DNA of 10,293 nucleotides. It comes from CAYVQA01 sp045119035. Its GTDB lineage: Bacteria; Bacillota_I; Bacilli_A; ML615J-28; CAG-313. Location of the stretch: the NCBI GenBank assembly GCA_045119035.1, contig JBGVCU010000019.1, forward strand, positions 1-10,293, read 5' to 3'. A program made the position numbers and the translations under genes. The notes under the pieces were generated by a model that had not been told where the DNA came from, did no database searches, and saw only the letters and a program-made list of their open reading frames with translations. Of this stretch, positions 4,941 to 10,293 are shown piece after piece (positions within the stretch are counted from its first letter, which is position 1; the number at the start of each line of letters is the position of its first letter).

Positions 4941-5706
4941 AGAATTTAATCTCTAATTCTTTTAATTTATTTATCGTAGGTAAAACATTATTACATTTAT
5001 TTTTAAATTCATTTGAAACGTTTAACGAATTCACTAGATCATAATATTCAAAATAATATTTAGAATGTTTAAATTCGATAAAATCAAAAATATTATTACA
5101 GGTATTTTTAAAAGGTTTTAAATTAGTTGCAAAATGAACAAAAATAGGATTTTCAGAAATAGTTTTGCCAACTCTTAAATTATATTTTTATTCCAAAATA
5201 TATTTAGATTTTCTAAAATAATAGTTTAAAAAAGATTGTTCTAAAATATTATGTTCTTTAGTATATAAAAATTCTTTATATTTATTATATAATAAACTAT
5301 AATTATTTTTATTTAAAATCATAAAACCACAATTGATATGGGGATAAAATTGAGTTATTTTATCTTTACAACCAATAAAACTTTCTTTATAGTTTTTAAA
5401 AACATCCTTAATATTTCCTTTAAAATAACCATCTACATCAAAACTTAGAATATAGTCTGATTTAATTTCATCAAAAAGTTTTATTCTTAATGAAACTTCT
5501 TTTAAACAGTTTAAATTTGTTGTTATATTTGGAATTTCAGGATATTCAACATAATGAATATTAAGATTTTTAAAATTGAATTTATTTGGAAGTTTAGAAG
5601 TTGAATATAAATCAACTTCTAAATCATTATATTTGAAAAACGAACTTAGGCACACGTAAGTAGGTTCTATGTATTCTCTATTTGTGATTGTGATGATTTT
5701 GTACAT
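4924..5706 (-). pseudogene. GT8-family glycosyltransferase interrupted by an in-frame TAA
   Basis: The first 172 codons (5706-5191) give a GT8-like protein: start M-Y-K-I-I-T-I-T-N-R, F-D-V-D-G (DxD at 90-92), H-I-N-C-G-F-M-I-L-N (123-132), E-Q-S-F-L-N (156-161). TAA stands at 5190-5188. The same frame then stays open for 87 more codons (to TAA at 4926-4924). It reads K-Y-N-L-R-V...N-P-I-F-V-H-F-A-T-N-L-K-P-F, that is, the H...K-P-W/F segment that GT8 enzymes use to hold the nucleotide phosphate. So the whole would be about 260 aa and the stop falls between conserved blocks. The upstream gene overlaps its start by 40 bases. Possibilities: nonsense mutation, read-through, or a base error in the sequence. 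As it stands the short product lacks a key motif. Confidence 0.75.
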
Positions 5707-6386
5707 TTAATGTTTGAAGTTATCATTTGCTCAATAATAAAACGATGTTCAGATTCTATATAGTCATCTTTTAACATATACTTTGATTTAGCGTTAAATA
5801 AATCTTTATTATATTCTTCCAAAAATACGAATGCCGGAAATGATGTAGGATCGTCTTTCTGATTTTCAATTTTTGAAACACAACAATTTTCGAAATCAAC
5901 AACATTTAAACAATTATTATCACAGTACAAATATGGTAATACAATATGCTTAGTTAAAGTATAATTTAATGTTTCCATTAAAGTTTCTTCGATTTTCTCA
6001 ATCTTTTTAAAATTTTTATTTTTAATAATACAACAATTTATGTCTATATTTGTCGGGGTTTCCTCAATTTTAAAAGTTATATCATATAAACAATGTTTAT
6101 ATGGCATATTCTGAACCGTTCCAGCTAGCTCAAAATCTAGTTCTTTAAGTCTATCAATATATACATCAAATGATTTATTGATAATCAAATCTGTGTTAAA
6201 AAGTATAGTTAGGTCGGCTTTGGAATTTTCAATTTGTGTATTTAAAAAATCCACAATTACATTTTGTGCCCCTCTAATGTGTGTAAAGTTACAAGCATAG
6301 CGGGTATGTTTCAAAAACATTTGTTTTGTTTTTAAGAATTTTAAATTATCATTATTATTATTAAAAATTATAATTATATCAATCAT
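5667..6386 (-). CDS. Glycosyltransferase-like protein, weak match
   Basis: 239 aa. The start M-I-D-I-I-I-I-F-N-N and A-D-L-T-I-L-F-N-T-D-L-I-I-N-K-S-F (57-73) look like a GT-A fold with N-T-D where a D-x-D would be expected. The 1409 gene has a similar D-T-D-L-I-F at its DxD. The rest (N-C-C-I-I-K-N-K-N-F, many Cys and Asn) is not recognised. An (ATT)-rich stretch near the start encodes N-N-N-N. The ATG overlaps the stop of the 6991 gene (ATGA) and the 3' end overlaps the GT8 gene by 40 bases. Grouping with a virion-like gene suggests sugar addition to a phage part (inference). Confidence 0.5.
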   Translation of the reverse strand: MIDIIIIFNNNNDNLKFLKTKQMFLKHTRYACNFTHIRGAQNVIVDFLNTQIENSKADLTILFNTDLIINKSFDVYIDRLKELDFELAGTVQNMPYKHCLYDITFKIEETPTNIDINCCIIKNKNFKKIEKIEETLMETLNYTLTKHIVLPYLYCDNNCLNVVDFENCCVSKIENQKDDPTSFPAFVFLEEYNKDLFNAKSKYMLKDDYIESEHRFIIEQMITSNIKCTKSSQSQIENT

Positions 6387-6991
6387 AGATGCACCCGCGC
6401 TGTTACTGTAAATGTTTTTTCTTGCTCTGTATACCCACTTCCATAAGTAGCTTTAGAAATTGTATTGCTATAATACCTTTGTCCTTTTGCATTTTCGAAG
6501 ATTGCTTGAACATTAAATACTGCATATGGGTATTGAGAGCCGTAATTGTATGCTTCCCATATTAATCCTGCACTTTTTGTTGTTCCATTAACACTAAATC
6601 CTACAAATTGAATATCACGTGAAAAATTTGTCGGAACTTTCGTTGAAACATTATCTATGTATTCTCTTGAATACCATCTTGTTCCATATATTGGGCGATT
6701 ATATGCATCTGTTCCAGTTTGTACAGTCTTTTGTTCATAGGACCATCTTAATCTAAATATCGCAGTACATGTAACTATTGCCAGTTTTCTACCGATTGCA
6801 ACACGTTTATCACCAACTTTTAGACCACCTAAAGTATATTCATAATCGCCATAAATAACAGTTCCATTGTTGCTTCCATTAAGTAATGGTGTATATCGCA
6901 ATGTTCCATTGTCATTGAGAATTAACGATGGATTTGTAATTTTTGTGGTATCACTCCAAACTTGTTGATTACCGTACTTAATAGAAGCCAT
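6383..6991 (-). CDS. Probable virion (tail or fibre) protein, family unknown
   Basis: 202 aa, rich in Gly, Thr, Tyr and Asn with short alternating hydrophobic stretches (T-V-I-Y-G-D-Y-E-Y-T-L-G-G-L-K-V-G-D-K-R-V and F-N-V-Q-A-I-F-E-N-A-K-G-Q-R-Y-Y-S-N), as in beta-sheet virion proteins. No signal peptide. AAAGG lies 6 bases before the ATG. First gene of the minus-strand block. Its old promoter seems to have been the palindromic box now cut by element D; transcription may come instead from the box inside D (7244-7251). Confidence 0.55.
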   Translation of the reverse strand: MASIKYGNQQVWSDTTKITNPSLILNDNGTLRYTPLLNGSNNGTVIYGDYEYTLGGLKVGDKRVAIGRKLAIVTCTAIFRLRWSYEQKTVQTGTDAYNRPIYGTRWYSREYIDNVSTKVPTNFSRDIQFVGFSVNGTTKSAGLIWEAYNYGSQYPYAVFNVQAIFENAKGQRYYSNTISKATYGSGYTEQEKTFTVTARVHL

Positions 6992-7053
6992 ACTAACCTT
7001 TAATCGTATCTTTTATCGTATTCTGAGTTCACACTATATGAACCACTATATTT
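6992..7053 (-). promoter_or_regulatory. Leader of the 6991 gene, with a disrupted late promoter at its upstream edge
   Basis: Next to element D the minus strand reads AAATA, the second half of TATAAATA; the first half is on the far side of the element. A short open frame here (ending ...SEYDKRYD) has no start in the reconstructed uninserted site, so I treat the stretch as leader, not gene. Confidence 0.4.
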
Positions 7054-7184
7054 GTGAACTGCTATTGACCTTTAGGTCAATAGCTTCTATTTACAATCAA
7101 ATATTTGATTGTAGTTTAAGTGCTTTTGATCTTGAAAATCTAAACACTTAAAAGCTTTATACTCCGAGAGTTCCTTCCCAAGAG
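7054..7184 (-). ncRNA. Putative omegaRNA scaffold of element D
   Basis: 131 nt, the same length as C and E. Both the 22-nt palindrome and the 10-bp end hairpin are perfect. A guide would begin at 7053 on the minus strand (AAATATAGTGG...), covering half of the ancestral divergent late promoter and the leader of the 6991 gene. Confidence 0.55.
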
Positions 7185-7243
7185 TCCAGTGAAATTTGTT
7201 GTAAACAACAAATTCACTGAATTTTAAAATATTAAATACATTT

Positions 7244-7251
7244 TATTTATA
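7244..7251 (-). promoter_or_regulatory. T4-like late promoter box inside element D
   Basis: TATTTATA on the plus strand is TATAAATA on the minus strand. It points through the omegaRNA block toward the 6991 operon. Confidence 0.55.
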
Positions 7252-7311
7252 TAAAATCTCAACGTCTGTATATATGAACCCGAAGGTTCGTATTTTTATC
7301 CGTTGGTTTTA

Positions 7312-7319
7312 TATAAATA
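7312..7319 (+). promoter_or_regulatory. T4-like late promoter for the baseplate genes
   Basis: An exact TATAAATA 26 bp before the ATG at 7346, followed by AAAGG (7332-7336). The box straddles the left edge of element D: the first base comes from the element and the rest from the insertion site, and the match is still perfect. Confidence 0.75.
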
Positions 7320-7345
7320 ACTTTAAAGAACAAAGGTTATTATAA

Positions 7346-7861
7346 ATGCAGAATACATTTGAATTTGATACTTTTACACTTAATTCTAAAAATTCTACTT
7401 TTAATATCAAAAATTATAATTCAATGTGTTTAACCAAAATTAAAGCATATTTACAAGGATTGAATAGCAGATACTTATTATATTTAAAAGTAGAAAATGA
7501 CTCAAAAATAGAAAAAATATGTACCGATTATTATGGAACAGATAACTATTGTGATTTAATTCTTTTAATCAATCAACGGGATATGGTTTTTGATATGGCA
7601 TACTCAAACGATATTGTATTAAGCGCGATAGAAAACGATATAGAGCAATACAGAAATAAAGTTTTTAAAGATCCTTATAAACAGTTTTCAAAAACTGCAT
7701 ATGACAAGCTCTATAAAAAATTATCAGATGAATATAATAATAATAATAATAAATTTAAATACATCAAAGTTATAAATTCTGCATATATTAGTTCTGTAAT
7801 TATTGATATAAATAACATTATTAGTTCATATCAAGATAACATCAAATTGTTAGATTTATAA
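7346..7861 (+). CDS. 53: Baseplate wedge protein, gp53-like
   Basis: 171 aa. The middle part, I-E-K-I-C-T-D-Y-Y-G-T-D-N-Y-C-D-L-I-L-L-I-N-Q-R-D-M-V-F-D, follows the pattern of T4 gp53 and related wedge proteins (a LysM-like fold with Y-Y/F-G...Y/W...I-L-x-x-N). In T4, gp53 joins wedges into the six-part baseplate around the hub. AAAGG lies 9 bases before the ATG, behind a late promoter. The TAA overlaps the ATG of the hub gene (TAATG), so the two are coupled. Similarity is by motif only, so the exact T4 equivalent is not certain. Confidence 0.65.
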   Translation: MQNTFEFDTFTLNSKNSTFNIKNYNSMCLTKIKAYLQGLNSRYLLYLKVENDSKIEKICTDYYGTDNYCDLILLINQRDMVFDMAYSNDIVLSAIENDIEQYRNKVFKDPYKQFSKTAYDKLYKKLSDEYNNNNNKFKYIKVINSAYISSVIIDINNIISSYQDNIKLLDL

Positions 7862-9993
7862 TGCAAGATAACACTCTTTCCTACATACGTGTAAATGATG
7901 GTTCGGATATTGATATTGTTGTTAGAAATGGCAACGATTCATATCAATTATCTTATGCAATTTCAAACACTGGTGAAGCTATTGATTTCATAGAAATGTC
8001 AACTTGTTTTGATAGGATGTACTCAACGTGTATTTTACGAATTAGAAAAGACGTATTAACCAAATTATTTGGTGAAGACATAAACGATATTTCTATGAAA
8101 AACAATACTGATGTATCTTTCGATATTACTATTCGTAGAACCGCTTCTCCAAAACTTCCTCAATCAATCACTGCAACATATTACATTTTAAACGTTGTTG
8201 AAACTATTTTACCAACAGGTCTTTATTTAACTTTGAATTTGGTTGATGTGTATGGATTTAAACTATTTAATAAAAAATATACCAACGTACTTTCACAATT
8301 ATCTTTAGTATTAAATTCAAACGAAAACAATACACCATTAAAAATAATGCATAACACCATGCTATTTTTAAGATATGGAAAAGATACGTTAGAAAGTTTA
8401 AGAGAAGGTAAACAGTATGAAAGAAAGCGTTCAATAGAGATTGGCAAAGTTTTAATTCATCCTAAAATTCAAGAGAATCTGGAATATAAAAACGAAATTT
8501 CTAAAGAGTACACAAGATTAACAAAAGGAACGATTAAAGATACAGAAACAGACAATGCAAATTTTATCAACATTGTGGATACAGATGTTCCATTTTTGTA
8601 TATTCAAAAATACTGTCGTATGCACAATATTAAAGTGTATCGTGATTGGAAAGACTTAAATATAATTAGTTCTTTAGATTATTCAAAATTACACGATTAT
8701 ACTAAAGAGCATCAATTAATATTATCTGAAGTTGCAAACAAGAATGAAGATAATTATATCTATCAATCTGTTAAAACAATGAATACAGATAATACATTAA
8801 GCAAAATAACTTATACAAATACTAATTCTAAGGGTGGAACAAGATCAACTAATGATGTTGCTGATGTTAAAACCTTCGAAAAAATGATTAGAATTAGTAC
8901 AAATGATATTGTATCAAACTGGTCAGATGATGGCGAAAACAATCAATCAAATGCAGTTGATCATAATATTTGTACTGCATATTACGATTTGGCTAAAAAA
9001 TACAATAAAAGACAAGTTCTTATTTTATACATTAATGCACTGCTAGATTTACAGGTTGGTAATTTAATTGATGTATACTTACAATCTGAAGAATCCGATC
9101 CTCAAAAACAATTAGAAGGTGATACAACTTATAATGGCAAGTGGATTGTTCATAGTATCACTATTAAAAAAAGCGGACAATGTTCTTTAGTTTCACGTTT
9201 AGGACTTCATAGATATGATGTTCCAAAATTACAAACGGAAAAAGCAAATCCTTCTGCTGTAACTGAAGAAGTGTCAACCAAGGAAACAGCAAATAAAATT
9301 TCTAAATCTAATGATACTAATGTTCAAGATGCTGCAAATTCTAATGAAGTTGTTTATCCTGAAATTACAAATGCTGAAGATATTTTCGATCATATAAACT
9401 TTAAAGAAATGAATAATAACATTTCTTACGCAAATAATAATATTAAATCTTTTAACGATTTAATTAATAATAGTAATCCTTTTATTAATATATACGAAAC
9501 AATAAATAATATTCGTGTTGCATTTTCTAACGTTTCGAATACAATTTCAAAATTTAAAAATTCTGTCAACGAAGCTAATGATGCCATTAACTCCTTAAAA
9601 AACATAGGAAAGAATTTTAAATCTGAAATTAAAGATGGTATTGCTCAAATGAAGGAGTCTTTTAGTTTTGATAACACGTGGACTCACAGTCAAAAATTTC
9701 AGTTGAATGCAATTTTGACACAAGCCAAAAATCTTAACAAAGATATTAAAAATCTTAATCGTGTGTTAACTAGTTGGAATTATACAACTACTACTGAAAC
9801 TATGAGAAATATCTATCCGTATGATGGAACTACTTTAAATCTTTTAAACACAAGAGATGTTGTAAATGGAGTTATTCAAGATAATTCAGAAAATATGTCT
9901 ATACTAAAAGCACAGCTAAAAGAAAGACAACGTGCTCAAGTAGAAAAAATGCGTCAAGATATGATTATATCAGGCGCAGTGAACTACCATTGA
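7861..9993 (+). CDS. 27: Baseplate hub protein, gp27-like, with a long helical C-terminal extension
   Basis: 710 aa against 391 in T4 gp27. Residues about 1-455 resemble phage hub proteins: beta-rich N-terminus (S-F-D-I-T-I-R-R-T), F-L-Y-I-Q-K-Y-C-R-M-H-N-I-K-V-Y, and the late block D-L-Q-V-G-N-L-I-D-V-Y-L...Y-N-G-K-W-I-V-H-S-I-T-I-K-K-S-G-Q-C-S-L-V-S-R-L-G-L. The hub sits in the centre of the baseplate and carries the spike. A polar linker (about 460-495) leads to a helical, Asn- and Lys-rich region to the end, with no lysozyme motif. The last codons (V-N-Y-H, stop) lie in element E's GTGAAC edge, so the natural C-terminus may have been replaced. Confidence 0.7.
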   Translation: MQDNTLSYIRVNDGSDIDIVVRNGNDSYQLSYAISNTGEAIDFIEMSTCFDRMYSTCILRIRKDVLTKLFGEDINDISMKNNTDVSFDITIRRTASPKLPQSITATYYILNVVETILPTGLYLTLNLVDVYGFKLFNKKYTNVLSQLSLVLNSNENNTPLKIMHNTMLFLRYGKDTLESLREGKQYERKRSIEIGKVLIHPKIQENLEYKNEISKEYTRLTKGTIKDTETDNANFINIVDTDVPFLYIQKYCRMHNIKVYRDWKDLNIISSLDYSKLHDYTKEHQLILSEVANKNEDNYIYQSVKTMNTDNTLSKITYTNTNSKGGTRSTNDVADVKTFEKMIRISTNDIVSNWSDDGENNQSNAVDHNICTAYYDLAKKYNKRQVLILYINALLDLQVGNLIDVYLQSEESDPQKQLEGDTTYNGKWIVHSITIKKSGQCSLVSRLGLHRYDVPKLQTEKANPSAVTEEVSTKETANKISKSNDTNVQDAANSNEVVYPEITNAEDIFDHINFKEMNNNISYANNNIKSFNDLINNSNPFINIYETINNIRVAFSNVSNTISKFKNSVNEANDAINSLKNIGKNFKSEIKDGIAQMKESFSFDNTWTHSQKFQLNAILTQAKNLNKDIKNLNRVLTSWNYTTTTETMRNIYPYDGTTLNLLNTRDVVNGVIQDNSENMSILKAQLKERQRAQVEKMRQDMIISGAVNYH

Positions 9994-10109
9994 CCTAAAG
10001 ATCAATAGCTTCTATTTACAATCAAATATTTGATTGCAGTTTAAGTGCTTTTGATCTTGAAAATCTAAACACTTAAAAGCTTTATACTCCGAGAGTTCCT
10101 TCCCAAGAG
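9979..10109 (-). ncRNA. Putative omegaRNA scaffold of element E
   Basis: 131 nt as in C and D. The end hairpin has changed at several bases, but on the element strand every change leaves a G-U or Watson-Crick pair (GCUAUUGAUC with GGUCAAUGGU); on the other strand the same changes give A-C mismatches. A guide would start at 9978 on the minus strand (TGCGCCTGATAT...), antisense to the end of the hub gene. Confidence 0.6.
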
Positions 10110-10293
10110 TCTTATTTTGAAAATAATATTCTCCAGCTTTTAAAAGATTAAGAGCTGAATTATGATCTCTATCAATAATGTTACCACATTTACATTTTAG
10201 TGTACGATTGGTAACATCTGACATTTCTTTATGTCTTTCTCCACATTTAGAACAGATCTGAGAACTTGGATAATATTTGTCTGTATAGACAAT
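10012..10293 (-). CDS. tnpB: TnpB, C-terminal part, runs off the right edge
   Basis: Open from the window edge: I-V-Y-T-D-K-Y-Y-P-S-S-Q-I-C-S-K-C-G, K-C-K-C-G, D-R-D-H-N-S-A-L-N-L-L, ending N-C-N-Q-I-F-D-C-K and TAG at 10012-10014. The zinc-finger cysteines and RuvC-III aspartate are intact. It differs from copy A by a few residues (T for A before D-K-Y-Y-P, L for I after N-S-A) and by frame in the last ~20 codons. The ATG at 10224 is an internal Met. Confidence 0.9.
   Translation of the reverse strand: MVYTDKYYPSSQICSKCGERHKEMSDVTNRTLKCKCGNIIDRDHNSALNLLKAGEYYFQNKTLGKELSEYKAFKCLDFQDQKHLNCNQIFDCK

Larger units (their letters stand above)
7054..7312 (-). mobile_element. Element D: complete tnpB-less IS200/IS605-like element, about 259 bp
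   Basis: It is read on the minus strand. TTTAT (complement of 7313-7317) is followed by ATAAAACCAACGG and a left hairpin at 7272-7293. Then come a late-promoter box (7244-7251), the central hairpin (7187-7219), the tnpB tail from 7184 to the TAG at 7087-7089, the palindrome 7092-7113, the hairpin 7061-7084 and GTTCAC (7054-7059). The order is the same as in C. The left hairpin has a C(UUCG)G-type tip on the element strand where C has UUUA. Confidence 0.8.
9979..10293 (-). mobile_element. Element E: IS200/IS605-like insertion, 3' part with tnpB, runs off the right edge
   Basis: GTGAAC at 9979-9984 is the right-end terminus, followed by the hairpin, the palindrome and the tnpB 3' part. The DNA is nearly identical to copy A but in the opposite orientation, so the window is bracketed by inverted copies. 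Confidence 0.85.

Noticed and set aside
6995..7053. Possible C-terminal gene fragment (...SEYDKRYD) beside element D
   Set aside because: Reconstructing the site without D gives no start codon and upstream stops, and the stretch is better explained as the leader of the 6991 gene behind the old late promoter.
8223..8447. 74-codon open frame on the minus strand within the hub gene
   Set aside because: Antisense shadow of a well-supported gene; no family features.
1..10293. CRISPR array
   Set aside because: The repeats are scattered, in both orientations, and are element ends with different insertions, not evenly spaced direct repeats with spacers.
1..10293. tRNA genes or rRNA
   Set aside because: I saw no cloverleaf-like GGTTCRA/T-arm pattern with matching acceptor stem, and no ribosomal RNA sequence.

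Overview
This is AT-rich DNA from a T4-like myovirus. The evidence is a run of tail, lysis and recombination genes (gp53-like wedge protein, gp27-like hub, endonuclease VII of the gp49 type, r1t-type holin, DUF1353 protein, DUF4376-like tail chaperone) together with exact T4 late-promoter boxes (TATAAATA) ahead of genes on both strands. Very low GC, glycosyltransferase-like genes, a DUF285 protein and many IS200/IS605 (TnpB) repeats fit a Campylobacter myovirus of the CP220/CP21 type (Firehammervirus). That host call is inference from remembered gene content, not a match made here.

Layout. 1-448 (+): 3' part of a tnpB with its right end. 429-1870 (-): a DxD glycosyltransferase-like gene, a small gene, and the last ~38 codons of a beheaded gene. 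1871-1992 (-): a remnant element. 2024-2758 (+): a DUF285 repeat protein. 2797-3047 (+): a complete ~250 bp tnpB-less element. 3091-3754 (+): endonuclease VII and a 49-aa basic protein, closed by an intrinsic terminator. 3751-4409 (-): DUF1353 protein and holin, behind a late promoter. 4449-6991 (-): a block of virion-like gene, glycosyltransferase-like gene, GT8 gene broken by an in-frame TAA, and tail chaperone-like gene. 7054-7312 (-): a second complete tnpB-less element. 7346-9993 (+): gp53-like and gp27-like baseplate genes. 9979-10293 (-): 3' part of a second tnpB.

The main signal is a family of five related insertions (A 1-448 +, B 1871-1992 -, C 2797-3047 +, D 7054-7312 -, E 9979-10293 -). 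All keep the same right end, the place where TnpB guide RNAs (omegaRNA/reRNA) are encoded, and A, C, D and E keep an almost constant 131-132 nt block. Each ends in GTTCAC and runs straight into unrelated phage sequence, which would be the guide. Several stems show paired base changes. C and D have both ends and no nuclease; C sits inside what looks like a terminator hairpin, which fixes its ends and suggests a TTAT target-adjacent motif. B, C and D carry a late promoter of their own. One reading is that a single phage TnpB is supplied with several guides from scattered nuclease-less copies. The copies also look like the joints at which this genome has been rearranged: the window is bracketed by inverted tnpB copies, and ORFs are truncated or fused at element edges.
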